NCBI GenBank assembly: GCA_019637675.1
Contig: JAHBVE010000001.1
Coordinates: 186,001-250,000 of the forward strand
Direction of reading: 5' to 3'
DNA from: Anaerolineales bacterium
Lineage (GTDB): Bacteria > Chloroflexota > Anaerolineae > Anaerolineales > UBA11579
DNA: 64,000 bases
In this document: piece after piece, positions 1-8,032 of the stretch
How positions within the stretch are numbered: the stretch's first letter is position 1
Layout: every line of letters begins with the position of its first letter
Notes under the pieces: model-generated
Database searches by the model: none
The model's input: the letters and a program-made list of their open reading frames with translations, nothing else
Told to the model about the DNA's origin: nothing
Translations under genes and position numbers: made by a program

Positions 1-126
1 GTCGGTGGGGGCTGCGGTTGGGGCCGGGGCCGAAGTGGGCTCCGGAGCAGCGCCGCCACCACATGCCGCCAAGAGCAGTGACAAGATCACTACCAGGGCG
101 AGCACGGGAAAGAAACGATTCTTCAT
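1..126 (-). CDS. Lipoprotein, N-terminal fragment (runs off left edge)
   Basis: The minus strand reads from an ATG at 124-126 as an open frame of 42 codons to the window edge. The N-terminus is a classic lipoprotein signal: two basic residues (K2, R4), a hydrophobic core, and a lipobox LLAAC with the lipidated Cys at residue 22. A Gly/Ala/Pro/Thr-rich linker follows. A strong Shine-Dalgarno (AAGGAGAAG) sits just upstream of the ATG. Such an N-terminus is typical of ABC-transporter solute-binding proteins and other surface lipoproteins, but the functional domain lies outside the window. Only export and membrane anchoring can be claimed. The gene is divergent from folC. Confidence 0.75.
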   Translation of the reverse strand, partial: MKNRFFPVLALVVILSLLLAACGGGAAPEPTSAPAPTAAPTD

Positions 127-256
127 GGCTCTTCTCCTTGTGGGGTTTCACGGCACCTAGGCCGTGTCGGACGAATCATAACACCTGTATATGGCAGCAC
201 CTTAAAATTTCTTTCTACAGGTGGGGTTGTCAAATTTGTTAATCTTTTCGGCCCAG

Positions 257-262
257 TAGAAT
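257..262 (+). promoter_or_regulatory. -10 box for folC, leaderless-type spacing
   Basis: TAGAAT is followed by 7 nt and then the ATG at 270. A possible -35 (TTGTTA, 236-241) has a short 15-nt spacer. The ATG at 261 lies inside this -10 box, so the box decides for the start at 270. Confidence 0.5.
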
Positions 263-269
263 GGGCCGT

Positions 270-1568
270 ATGCCCACCCCCAGCCTGCCTGATTACCTGG
301 CCAGCCTGCCCAACCTGGCGGCTCGCGACCAGAACCGCATGACCGCGGCTGACTTCCAGCTGGCCCGCCTGCGGCGCCTGCTGGCCGCCGCCGGCGACCC
401 GCAGCAGGCGTACCCCAGCCTGCACGTGGCCGGCACCAACGGCAAAGGCTCGGTGTGTGCGCTGTGCGCGGCGGCCCTGCAGGCCGCGGGCTACCGCGTC
501 GGGCGCTTCACCTCGCCGCACATCCGGGGAGATCTGTACAGCATCGTGGTGGATGGCCAGCCCGCGCCCGCGGCCCAGCTGCAAGCCGTGTTCGAGCAGC
601 TGTATCCTTTGCTGCAAGAGCAGGAGGGCTGGACCCATTTTGAGGTTGTTGCGGCGGTGATGTTCACGCACTTCGCCCGCGCCGCGGTGGATGTGGCCGT
701 GATCGAGGTTGGCCTGGGCGGCGGCGACGATGCCACCAACGTTCTGCTGCCGCGGGTCAGCGTGATCACTCCGATCGACTTTGACCATGTCGCCATCCTC
801 GGCCCAACCCTGGCCGAGATCGCCGCGCACAAGGCCGGCATCATCAAGCCCGGCGTGCCAGTGGTGAGCGCGCCGCAGAATGCAGAGGCGGCCGCCGTGA
901 TCGCGGCGCAGGCCGCCACTCTGGGTGCGCCGCTCACGCGGGTGGGGCAGGAGTGGGAAGCTGAGCTGCTGCAAGCTGACCTCAGCGGCCAGCGCCTGCG
1001 CGTGCGCCGCACGGGCGGCGAATGGGTTGAGTTAGAGATTCGCCTGCTGGGCGCGCACCAGATTGACAACGCCGCCACCGCATACGCCGCCCTGCACGCG
1101 CTGAACGAAGGCGGCTTGCCCGTCAGCGCCGAGGCGATCGCGGCCGGCTTCGCCGCCGCCCGCTGGCCCGGCCGCTTCGAAGTATTCGCCGGCCCGCCTA
1201 CGACCATTCTCGACGGTGCGCACAGCCCGGCCGCGGCCCGCGCTCTGCGCGCCGCGCTGGACGCATATTTCCCCGACGCACCGGTAGTGCTCGTGCTGGG
1301 CGTCTCCGCCGACAAAGACTTGGCGGGTCTGCTCGAGCCGCTCTTGCCGCGCATCCGCCGGGCCATCGCCACCCAATCGGCCCAGCCGCGCGCCATGCCG
1401 GTGGCTCAACTGGCCGGGGAGCTGGCCGCACTCGGCCTGCCGGCCGCGGCCGAGCCGCAGCCGGCGGCCGCCGTGGCCGCGGCGCAAGCAGCCTGCCCGC
1501 CGGGCGGGCTGGTGCTGGTCGCGGGGTCGGTGTTTTTGGTGGATGAGGCTTTGATAAAGGGCTCTTAA
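270..1568 (+). CDS. folC: Folylpolyglutamate synthase / dihydrofolate synthase
   Basis: FolC ligates glutamate to folates, or to dihydropteroate in the bifunctional form, using ATP in the cytoplasm. The 432-residue protein has the family's usual length. It shows the P-loop GTNGKGS (residues 55-61), the FTSPHI motif, an EVGLGG...DATN block and the C-terminal DGAHSP motif (about residue 315). An in-frame ATG at 261 is less likely because it overlaps a TAGAAT -10 box, and the ATG at 270 sits 7 nt after that box. The Mur-ligase-like fold is clear. Whether it also has dihydrofolate synthase activity cannot be read from the sequence. Another folate gene, folD, lies at 38488 but is not linked. High confidence in the family. 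Confidence 0.93.
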   Translation: MPTPSLPDYLASLPNLAARDQNRMTAADFQLARLRRLLAAAGDPQQAYPSLHVAGTNGKGSVCALCAAALQAAGYRVGRFTSPHIRGDLYSIVVDGQPAPAAQLQAVFEQLYPLLQEQEGWTHFEVVAAVMFTHFARAAVDVAVIEVGLGGGDDATNVLLPRVSVITPIDFDHVAILGPTLAEIAAHKAGIIKPGVPVVSAPQNAEAAAVIAAQAATLGAPLTRVGQEWEAELLQADLSGQRLRVRRTGGEWVELEIRLLGAHQIDNAATAYAALHALNEGGLPVSAEAIAAGFAAARWPGRFEVFAGPPTTILDGAHSPAAARALRAALDAYFPDAPVVLVLGVSADKDLAGLLEPLLPRIRRAIATQSAQPRAMPVAQLAGELAALGLPAAAEPQPAAAVAAAQAACPPGGLVLVAGSVFLVDEALIKGS

Positions 1569-1719
1569 TCTAAGATGCAGATTTACAGCAGGAACCAAAA
1601 ATGCCCCGTAAGGGGCGGGAAAACTCTGTTTGAAAATACGTGTTCGCTTGTAAAAATAAGGAGAATCGAAATCGTACCAGTAGAGATTCAGTGTGAGCAG
1701 GCAAGTGATAGATATATTT

Positions 1720-2538
1720 CTAACTATCTTTAACTACAGTAGACAATATCTCATCAATGACTTGGGCTTTCCATACTATTCCAAGTTGTGCCGCAAGCTC
1801 ATCTGTCCTTTCAATGATTCTGCCAGAATAAATACCTAAAAACTGATCACCCTGACCAAGCCAATCATCGGCAGCAAGTTTCTTCGGATCCTTCATATAG
1901 ATGCCGGTAAAGCGAACAAACACAGGCGCCCCCGACATGCCCTCCCTTGTAGCGGTGTCAATTAGGCATTTAGGGAGGCCATCAAGATTTGCGGTGGGCT
2001 CTGAAGCTATGCTACCTCTTTTCCAAATGGGGAGTTTTCCGGAGCCAGTAATCCCCCTCGGGAACCCTAATACAAATACATCTTGAGAAACCTGAATTCG
2101 AAAGTCGGAGAAGTTTGTTTCATTGATTGGAAAGAGCTCTATCTCTTCCGGAAGTGTTAATGGTATCGCAACAACATCTACGCTCGATCCATAAGTGGGG
2201 TGTTCAAGCCACTGTGGCTTCCCTGCTTTATTATGCAATTGGTACTGTATAGGCTTCCAGGTAAGTTCCTCTTCATTGATTTTGGTGTGAAACCAAATAG
2301 CCAAAGACGTGGGTTCCATTAGCTCACTGTTTATAAGCTTGTCCGATGCTGGATTCCTTCCCGTCACGTTATGCCAATTGGTTATTAAAAAGTTCTGGCC
2401 TCCTTTTGTGTATGTGAAGCCAGTAGCAATTCCTAGTTGGTTCTCCCTAGAAAATATCTGAATAAATAGAGGAATCCTAGATAACACATGAGCATTGATT
2501 AGCTGGCGGCTGGGTTGTTGTTTAGATTCCTCGGTCAT
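1720..2538 (-). CDS. Trypsin-like serine peptidase domain protein
   Basis: A protein of 272 residues with a chymotrypsin-fold peptidase pattern (DegP/trypsin_2-like). The candidate triad is His56 in ITNWHNVTG, Asp120 in SSVDVVAIPL and Ser201 in GMSGAPVF, which replaces the usual GNSGGP. There is no signal peptide, transmembrane segment or PDZ domain, so the protein is probably cytoplasmic. Its DNA is clearly more AT-rich than its neighbours, and so are the flanks (1569-2640), which suggests acquisition by transfer. It stands alone, convergent to folC and divergent from the next lipoprotein gene. Substrate unknown. Similar stand-alone trypsin-like domains occur in stress and defence genes, but nothing nearby supports that here. 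Confidence 0.7.
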   Translation of the reverse strand: MTEESKQQPSRQLINAHVLSRIPLFIQIFSRENQLGIATGFTYTKGGQNFLITNWHNVTGRNPASDKLINSELMEPTSLAIWFHTKINEEELTWKPIQYQLHNKAGKPQWLEHPTYGSSVDVVAIPLTLPEEIELFPINETNFSDFRIQVSQDVFVLGFPRGITGSGKLPIWKRGSIASEPTANLDGLPKCLIDTATREGMSGAPVFVRFTGIYMKDPKKLAADDWLGQGDQFLGIYSGRIIERTDELAAQLGIVWKAQVIDEILSTVVKDS

Positions 2539-2663
2539 TGCAATTCCCCGGACATATCAAGTAGGTAGATAATGATTGTAAGTCTCAAAAATTTATCATG
2601 AGAAGATAGCTGTGTTCTGATTTTTCGGCTCCGCCAGCGCACAATCGATGTGATAATCATCAA

Positions 2664-3548
2664 ATGAAGCGCATCCACATGTTGCTCTCCGCTTTCGTCG
2701 TGCTGGCCCTGGCGGCCTGTAACCTGCCGGGCATACCGCCTGTACTGCCCACCGCCACCAGCATTGAGCTCCCGCCGGCCACTGAGACCAGCGCGCCTGC
2801 TGCCCCCACGGATGAGCCCGGCGCGCCGACTGCCGAGCCAGGCGAGGTGGCCCTCGAAGCCATCCTGATCGGCAGCCCGGGCTTTGGCTCCACCATCACC
2901 TCTCCGGTCACTGTCAGCGGCCAATCGCGCCCCACGTTCGAACAGAATCTTGTGATCGCCATCTACGATGAGGCCGGCAACCAGCTGGCCCTGACTCCCA
3001 CCACCATCGCCGCCGATACCGGCAATCCCGGCCCCTTCTCGGCTGAGCTGAGCTTCAGCGTGCCGTATGAACAGGCTGGCCGGATCGCCGTGATGGAGCA
3101 CAGCGCCATGGATGGCGGCATCGTCCACCTCACCAGCGTCGAAGTGACCCTGCGCCCCAGCGGCGAGGCCAGCATTCTGCTGCAGCCTGTGGCTGGCGAG
3201 AACATCGACATCCAATTCCCGCTGCCCAACAGCGTCATCAGCGGCGGCAGCTTTACTGTCAGCGGTTTCTCGGAGTACTACTTCGAAGCCACGCTGGGCT
3301 TGAAGCTGTGCGGCCCGGGCGACGGCAGCGGCGTGCCCGACCCTGTGTGCGGCGACAGCAACAATGTGCTCGCCCATACCTTCGCCATGATCGATTCGCC
3401 GGACATCGGCATCGCCGGCCCTTTCAGTGGCACGGTGACCTGGTCAGTCTCGGCCGCGGTGCCTGGCCGCATCGTGGTCTACGCCGAATCGATGCGCGAC
3501 GGTGGCATCACCCACCTCAGCAGCATCCCTGTGCTCATCCAGCCGTGA
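2664..3548 (+). CDS. Lipoprotein with two Gmad2-like immunoglobulin domains
   Basis: A 294-residue secreted lipoprotein. The signal peptide ends in LALAAC with the lipidated Cys at residue 19, and is followed by a Pro/Thr/Glu-rich linker to about residue 60. Two similar beta-rich repeats follow (about 68-170 and 180-294). Each has the pattern 'P..GS.I.SP.TVSG', 'GPFS..', 'PGRI.V.E.S..DGGI.HL.S', which resembles the Gmad2 immunoglobulin-like domain of spore-germination and cell-surface proteins. Function unknown, probably envelope-associated. A GATAAT box ends 6 nt before the ATG, so the transcript may be leaderless. The stop overlaps the next gene's GTG start (GTGA), which implies translational coupling to a dehydrogenase. 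Confidence 0.75.
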   Translation: MKRIHMLLSAFVVLALAACNLPGIPPVLPTATSIELPPATETSAPAAPTDEPGAPTAEPGEVALEAILIGSPGFGSTITSPVTVSGQSRPTFEQNLVIAIYDEAGNQLALTPTTIAADTGNPGPFSAELSFSVPYEQAGRIAVMEHSAMDGGIVHLTSVEVTLRPSGEASILLQPVAGENIDIQFPLPNSVISGGSFTVSGFSEYYFEATLGLKLCGPGDGSGVPDPVCGDSNNVLAHTFAMIDSPDIGIAGPFSGTVTWSVSAAVPGRIVVYAESMRDGGITHLSSIPVLIQP

Positions 3549-4354
3549 GCGTCGAGCCGCACAAGCCGGTCATCCTGATCACGGGCGCGTCCTCCGGCAT
3601 CGGCGCGGCCACGGCGCGCCTGTTTGCCGCCAATGGCTACCGCGTCGCCCTGGCCGCCCGCCGCCTGAAGCGCCTGCAGGAGCTTCAGGCCGAGCTTGAG
3701 GCGGCCGGCGGCGAAGCCCTCGCCATCCAGGCCGATGTTAGCGATGCGGCCTCGATCCAGGCCATGGTGCAGCGCACGCTGGAGGCCTACGGCCACATAG
3801 ACCTGCTCTTCAACAACGCCGGCTTCGGGCGCACCAAGTGGCTCGAGGAGCTTGACCCTCAGGACGATATTGCCGCCCAGGTCAACACCAATCTCACCGG
3901 CGCCATCCTGGCCGCCCGCGCCGTGCTGCCCAGCATGATGCACCGCCGCGGCGGCCACATCATCAACATGAGCTCGGTATCCGGTTGGCTGGCAACGCCT
4001 ACCTACAGCGTGTATGCCGCCACCAAGTTTGGCCTGCGCGGCTTCAGTGATGCGCTGCGCCGCGAGGTGGGGGTGTACAACATTCGCGTTTCGGTCATCT
4101 ACCCGGGCGCGGTGACCACAGACTTCTCCACCCACAGCGGGGCCAGCCGCAAGACGGCCCTCAGCACCCCCAAGGCGCTGGTGCTCACGCCGGAGCAAGT
4201 GGCCAAGGCTGTGCTCAGCCTGGCGCGCCGCCCGCGCCGCGCCCTCATCATCCCGGCCATTACCGGGCTGAGCGTGCTGCTGGCCAGCCTCTTCCCCTGG
4301 TTGGCGGATTGGGTGCAGGAGCGCATCTTCACCCGCCCCGAGCGCGGGTTTTGA
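3545..4354 (+). CDS. Short-chain dehydrogenase/reductase (SDR)
   Basis: A 269-residue classical SDR, a Rossmann-fold NAD(P)-dependent oxidoreductase. It has the dinucleotide motif TGASSGIG (residues 13-20), NNAG (90-93), a catalytic Ser at 143/144, and the YxxxK pair Tyr157/Lys161. A C-terminal hydrophobic stretch (about 235-255) may bind a membrane. The start is the GTG at 3545, which overlaps the preceding stop as GTGA. Longer upstream reading in this frame lies wholly inside the lipoprotein gene and is spurious. Substrate unknown. The closest general type is the DltE/YqjQ-like SDR group. The coupling to a surface lipoprotein is odd and may only reflect compact gene packing. Confidence 0.88.
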   Translation: MSVEPHKPVILITGASSGIGAATARLFAANGYRVALAARRLKRLQELQAELEAAGGEALAIQADVSDAASIQAMVQRTLEAYGHIDLLFNNAGFGRTKWLEELDPQDDIAAQVNTNLTGAILAARAVLPSMMHRRGGHIINMSSVSGWLATPTYSVYAATKFGLRGFSDALRREVGVYNIRVSVIYPGAVTTDFSTHSGASRKTALSTPKALVLTPEQVAKAVLSLARRPRRALIIPAITGLSVLLASLFPWLADWVQERIFTRPERGF

Positions 4355-4363
4355 CCCCCACTT

Positions 4364-4430
4364 TGTCATTCTGACCGGGTTTATGAACCCACACCCGGAT
4401 CGCCGATGCCTGACCAGGGAAGAATCCCTA
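4364..4430 (+). repeat. Dispersed repeat family A, copy 1
   Basis: Begins TGTCATTCTGACCGGGTT and ends CCAGGGAAGAATCCCT. It is homologous to nine other copies in this window, five of them in the opposite orientation. Confidence 0.75.
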
Positions 4431-4457
4431 TTCACTTGTTTTCCACATAGTGCTATT

Positions 4458-4486
4458 TTGTTGGTGCGCACGCCAGCATATATAAT
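4458..4486 (+). promoter_or_regulatory. Sigma-70-type promoter of the ion-channel gene
   Basis: TTGTTG (4458-4463), a 17-nt spacer, then a perfect TATAAT (4481-4486), 31 nt before the ATG at 4518. This gene therefore has a conventional leader, with GAGG before the start. Confidence 0.6.
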
Positions 4487-4517
4487 GACCCCCAAAATTC
4501 GCCCTAATTGAGGCTCT

Positions 4518-6425
4518 ATGAAACCGTCATTTGGCGACCGTCTGCGTTACCGCTTTGACAACCTGATGTCGCGCGGCGCTCCCGCGCTCATCGGGATGCT
4601 GTTCGTGGTTTCTCTCCTGGTAGTCCTGCTGGCTGCCGCCATCCTCACCATCGCCGGCTTCGTGCAAGACGGCGAAATGGACCGCCTCAGTTTCACCGAG
4701 GCCGCCTGGCAGAGCCTGATGCGCACCCTCGATTCGGGCACCATGGGCGGCGACACCGGGGCCGGTTACCGCGCCGTGATGCTGCTGGTCACATTGGGCG
4801 GCATCTTCATCGTCAGCGCCCTGATCGGCGTACTCAACAACGGCATCGAAAGCAAGATAGACGAGCTGCGCAAGGGCCGCTCGCGCGTGCTGGAGTTCGG
4901 CCATACCCTGATCCTCGGCTGGTCGCCACAGATCTTCACCATCCTCAACGAGTTGGTGCTGGCCAACGAGAATCAAAAGGGCGCCTGCATTGTCATCCTG
5001 GCTGACCGTGACAAAGTTGAGATGGAAGACGAGATCCGCGAACGGGTAGACCTGCGCGGCAACAAGACCCGCATCGTCTGCCGCAGCGGCCAGCCTAACG
5101 ACCCGGCCGATATCGAGATCGCCAATCCGCAGACCAGCAAATCCATCATCATCCTGCCGCCGGATACGGCCGACCCGGATGCCGAGGTGATCAAATCCGT
5201 GCTGGCCATCACCAACGCCGCCAACCGCCGCCCTGAGCCGTATTCAATCAATACCCAGGTGCGCAATGCCCGCAACCTCAACGTGCTCAAGCTGGTCAGC
5301 GAGCAGGACAAACTGCAGGTCGTGCTGATCGGCGATCTGATCTCGCGCCTTGTGGCGCAGGCCAATCACCAGTCCGGCCTGTCGGTGGTCTACACCGAGC
5401 TGATGAACTTTGAGGGCGACGAGATCTATTTCAAAGAGGAGCCTGGCCTGGTGGGCAAGACCTATGGCGAAGCGCTGCTGGCCTACGAGGAGTCGGCCGT
5501 GATGGGCATGCGCTCCGCCGAAGGCAAGATCTGGCTCAACCCGCCGATGGACACCGAGATCAAGCCCGGCGACTGCATCTTCGCCCTCTCGTCTGATGAC
5601 GACACCATCCGGCTCGCCAAGGCGGAGGATGTCGAGATCCAGGATGCGCTAATCCGCACCGGCGCGGCGCTGCCGAAGCCCGAGCCGGTGCGTACCCTGG
5701 TGCTGGGCTGGAACCAGAACGGCTTCACCATTCTGCGCGAGCTGGACCACTATGTCACCAAGGGCTCCGAGGTGCGCGTGGTGGCCGATATCACCGATGC
5801 GGCCGCCGACAGCATCCGCAGCCAATCCAACGGGCTGCAGAACCTGAACCTGCATGTGCTGCAGGGGGATGCGACGGACCGCGGCCTGCTGGATGCGCTG
5901 CGGGTGGAGGATTACCATCACGTCATCGTGCTGGCCTACACCGAGCGCGGCGTGCAGCAGGCGGATGCCCTGACCCTGGTCACGCTGCTGCATCTGCGTG
6001 ACATTTTCCATCAGGACCAGACGCCCTTTTCCATCGTCAGCGAGGTGCTTGACCTGCGCAACCGCGAGCTGGCCAAGGTGACCCGCGTGGATGACTTCAT
6101 CGTCAGCGAGCAGCTCGTCAGCCTGATGATGGCCCAGTTCGCCGAGAACGCCGACCTGTACGCGGTCTTCGCCGACATCTTCGACCCTGAAGGCGCCGAG
6201 GTGTACCTCAAGCCGGCCGACTACTATGTGGAAACCGGACGCCCGGTCAACTTCTATACTGTGGTGGAGGCGGCTCGCCGCCGTGGCGAAACCGCCATCG
6301 GCTTCCGCCTCGTCGCCGAGTCGAACGACCCGGCCAAGGCTTACGGCGTATACACCAATCCCAAGAAGTCCGACTCGGTCATCTTCGGCGAAGGGGATAA
6401 GGTGATCGTGCTAGCGGAGAGTTAG
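4518..6425 (+). CDS. CASTOR/POLLUX-like ion channel with two NAD-binding (RCK) domains
   Basis: A 635-residue membrane protein. Residues about 22-50 form a transmembrane helix. A loop with DSGTMGGDTG (about 75-85) and a second helix (about 88-110, VMLLVTLGGIFIVSALIGVL) make a two-helix pore resembling a K+ channel. Two Rossmann-like regulatory modules follow, starting at TLILGWSPQIFTILNEL (about 130) and TLVLGWNQNGFTILREL (about 394). This architecture matches bacterial relatives of plant CASTOR/POLLUX channels. It probably gates cation flux in response to a cytoplasmic ligand, with the ion not determinable. It is monocistronic with its own promoter, and the downstream DNA is repeat-rich. Confidence 0.85.
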   Translation: MKPSFGDRLRYRFDNLMSRGAPALIGMLFVVSLLVVLLAAAILTIAGFVQDGEMDRLSFTEAAWQSLMRTLDSGTMGGDTGAGYRAVMLLVTLGGIFIVSALIGVLNNGIESKIDELRKGRSRVLEFGHTLILGWSPQIFTILNELVLANENQKGACIVILADRDKVEMEDEIRERVDLRGNKTRIVCRSGQPNDPADIEIANPQTSKSIIILPPDTADPDAEVIKSVLAITNAANRRPEPYSINTQVRNARNLNVLKLVSEQDKLQVVLIGDLISRLVAQANHQSGLSVVYTELMNFEGDEIYFKEEPGLVGKTYGEALLAYEESAVMGMRSAEGKIWLNPPMDTEIKPGDCIFALSSDDDTIRLAKAEDVEIQDALIRTGAALPKPEPVRTLVLGWNQNGFTILRELDHYVTKGSEVRVVADITDAAADSIRSQSNGLQNLNLHVLQGDATDRGLLDALRVEDYHHVIVLAYTERGVQQADALTLVTLLHLRDIFHQDQTPFSIVSEVLDLRNRELAKVTRVDDFIVSEQLVSLMMAQFAENADLYAVFADIFDPEGAEVYLKPADYYVETGRPVNFYTVVEAARRRGETAIGFRLVAESNDPAKAYGVYTNPKKSDSVIFGEGDKVIVLAES

Positions 6426-6440
6426 CGTTCCGTCAGACAC

Positions 6441-6458
6441 GGCGCAGCATGCTGCGCC
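6441..6458. repeat. Perfect 18-bp palindrome
   Basis: GGCGCAGCATGCTGCGCC is its own reverse complement. The same core recurs inside the 32-bp palindrome at 49430-49461 and, with one change, near 55300. Confidence 0.7.
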
Positions 6459-6508
6459 CTATCCTGTATTGACTTCACGCCTGCTGGCAAGAGTTCAGCA
6501 TGGACTCA

Positions 6509-6537
6509 GTAGGGGCGGGTCTAAGACCCGCCCCTAC
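6509..6537. repeat. REP-like hairpin, 13-bp arms, loop TAA
   Basis: Arms GTAGGGGCGGGTC / GACCCGCCCCTAC. An identical element at 54850-54878 is also followed by a family A copy, so the composite is what is duplicated. Confidence 0.75.
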
Positions 6538-6544
6538 GACTCCC

Positions 6545-6614
6545 TGTCATTCTGACCGGGTTTTTGCATCAACACCAGAATCGCCGAACCCAGCTCAGGG
6601 AAGAATCCTTGCTG
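6545..6614 (+). repeat. Dispersed repeat family A, copy 2
   Basis: TGTCATTCTGACCGGGTT ... CAGGGAAGAATCC, same orientation as the copy at 4364. Confidence 0.7.
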
Positions 6615-6643
6615 CCCTAACTTCTACGTATGGTTACTTTCAG

Positions 6644-6717
6644 CTCAAAGCAATCTGGCTTTTTTCGCTCACGCTCAGCCTAAAAACCAGATTGCTTCGC
6701 TGTGCTCGCAATGACAG
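6644..6717. repeat. Dispersed repeat family B, inverted pair
   Basis: AAGCAATCTGG and CCAGATTGCTT arms enclose about 35 nt and are followed by GCTCGCAATGAC. This is the GTCATTGCGAGC / GAAGCAATC type seen also at 30041, 49050 and 63171. Confidence 0.6.
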
Positions 6718-6738
6718 AGCCACAACGGGCTGGCCTAA

Positions 6739-6766
6739 CAAAAAACGCCCGCGGTCTCCGCGGGCG
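6739..6766 (-). terminator. Rho-independent terminator of the 6796-7296 gene
   Basis: Read on the minus strand, a 9-bp stem (CGCCCGCGG / CCGCGGGCG, 6746-6766, 3-nt loop) is followed by a run of T (6739-6745). Confidence 0.8.
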
Positions 6767-6795
6767 TCGTAAGCCTTCAAAATACAACTGACTAA

Positions 6796-7296
6796 CTAAA
6801 CCTGGCTATTCCCGCCACCCTGGCGGGCCTGCATCTCCGCCCGCTTCTCTTCCTGCTGCTGCATCACGGCGCGGATGCCGTTGCGCACCTGGTTGAGTAC
6901 GCGCTCCAGCTCCATCTCCAGGCTGGTCAGCGTCTCCACCACGTAGTCGTCGGCTTCCTGGCGGGTCGCCTCGGCGTCCAGGTTGGCCTGCTGGACGATC
7001 TGGTCAGCCCGGCTCTCGGCCGCGGCGACCACGGCGTCCCGCTCCACCAGGCCGTCGCTCTTCTCGCGGGCCAGCTGCAAGGTGCGCTGGGCCTCCTCCT
7101 GCGCCTGGGCCATCGTGCGGTCGCGCTCGGCGATCAGCTTCTGGGCCTTCTTGACCTCATCGGGGATCGCCACCCGCATCTGGTCGATCAGGTCCAGCAT
7201 GCGGTCTTCATCCACAATGACGTTATTGGTCAGGGGCAGGGGGCGGCTTTCGTTAAAAAGCTCTTCCAGCTTGTCTACGAGTTGAAGAATATCCAT
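6796..7296 (-). CDS. Conserved coiled-coil protein, function unknown
   Basis: A 166-residue cytoplasmic protein. It begins with a conserved-looking block (MDILQLVDKLEELFNESRPL, then VIVDEDRMLDLIDQMRVAIPDEVKKAQKLI, about 27-56). A long charged alpha-helical coiled coil follows (about 57-158) and then a Gly-rich tail. Similar proteins resemble the DivIVA and F-type ATPase subunit-b helix style and are often found near coaD and recG, but no function is established. The coaD gene lies just upstream on the same strand, separated by a repeat. A strong terminator follows. The role is unknown. A scaffold or cell-division-type part is only a guess. Confidence 0.75.
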   Translation of the reverse strand: MDILQLVDKLEELFNESRPLPLTNNVIVDEDRMLDLIDQMRVAIPDEVKKAQKLIAERDRTMAQAQEEAQRTLQLAREKSDGLVERDAVVAAAESRADQIVQQANLDAEATRQEADDYVVETLTSLEMELERVLNQVRNGIRAVMQQQEEKRAEMQARQGGGNSQV

Positions 7297-7423
7297 AGGT
7301 TTGTCTTGCCTTAAGATGCAAGATTTGAGCCTAGCTTATCTGCAAACTGCCGTTTAGGCAACTTGCTGGGATGGTCAAATCCTCGTTGGGCGTGTTTCAA
7401 ACGAGCCCAGTTTGGAAGAAGCG

Positions 7424-7494
7424 CCAGCAGGGATCCTTCGCTGAGCCGGCTTCGGCGGTCTGGTGTAGCTGTACAACCCGCTCAGGATGACACG
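7424..7494 (-). repeat. Dispersed repeat family A, copy 3 (reverse orientation)
   Basis: GCCAGCAGGGATCCTTCGCTG ends of the element are seen at its left and CTCAGGATGACAC at its right. This is the reverse complement of the 4364 and 6545 type. Nothing else is seen in 7297-7504. Confidence 0.7.
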
Positions 7495-7504
7495 GGGAGA
7501 TCGA

Positions 7505-8032
7505 TCAGTCACGCAGCTGGTTGGCCGGGTACTTCGGCTCGCCGTTGGCGGCCATCTCGGCGATGCGGTCGGCCAGCGCCTGCTTCACATGCGGCGGCAC
7601 CATGCTGCCCACATCGCCGCCCAGCGAGGCCACCTCGCGCACGGTGGTCGAGGACAGGAAGCTGTGCTCCTTGCTGGTGATGAGCGAGACCGTCTCCAGG
7701 TCGGGCGCCAGTTGGCGGTTGGCCAGCGCCATGCGGAACTCGTACTCAAAGTCCGAGAAGACGCGCAGCCCGCGCACGATCACCTGAGCCTCGATCTGGC
7801 GGCAATAGTCCACCGTCAGGCCCGAGTAGGTGGTGACGATGATCTTCTTCTCGTCCTTGAAGGTTTCCTTCACCAGTGCCACCCGCGTGTCGGTGGAGAG
7901 CATCAGGTTCTTCTGCGGCAGCTCATACACCGCCACTACGATCTCGTCGAACAGCTTGGTGGCGCGCAGGGCAATGTCAATATGCCCGTTGTGGATCGGG
8001 TCAAACGTAGCGGGGAACAATGCACGGATCAT
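7505..8032 (-). CDS. coaD: Phosphopantetheine adenylyltransferase
   Basis: CoaD transfers AMP from ATP to 4'-phosphopantetheine, the penultimate step of coenzyme A synthesis. At 175 residues it is near the usual 160-170. The nucleotidyltransferase signature TFDPIHNGH (His14, His17) is at residues 9-17, RGLR at 87-90 and SSTTVRE at 127-133, all as expected. The ATG at 8032 overlaps the recG stop as TAATG, so coaD is translated behind recG in one operon. A slight C-terminal extension (about 15 residues, ending PKYPANQLRD) exceeds typical family length. High confidence. Confidence 0.96.
   Translation of the reverse strand: MIRALFPATFDPIHNGHIDIALRATKLFDEIVVAVYELPQKNLMLSTDTRVALVKETFKDEKKIIVTTYSGLTVDYCRQIEAQVIVRGLRVFSDFEYEFRMALANRQLAPDLETVSLITSKEHSFLSSTTVREVASLGGDVGSMVPPHVKQALADRIAEMAANGEPKYPANQLRD

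Larger units (their letters stand above)
6426..6738. other. Gene-free, repeat-rich spacer
   Basis: No supportable gene. It holds, in order, an 18-bp GGCGCAGC/GCTGCGCC palindrome, a 13-bp-arm hairpin, a family A repeat and a family B inverted element (listed separately). The open frame across 6500-6772 is made only of these repeats and is rejected as a gene. Confidence 0.7.

Noticed and set aside
6500..6772. Possible 90-codon gene
   Set aside because: Built from REP, family A and family B repeats and a terminator.
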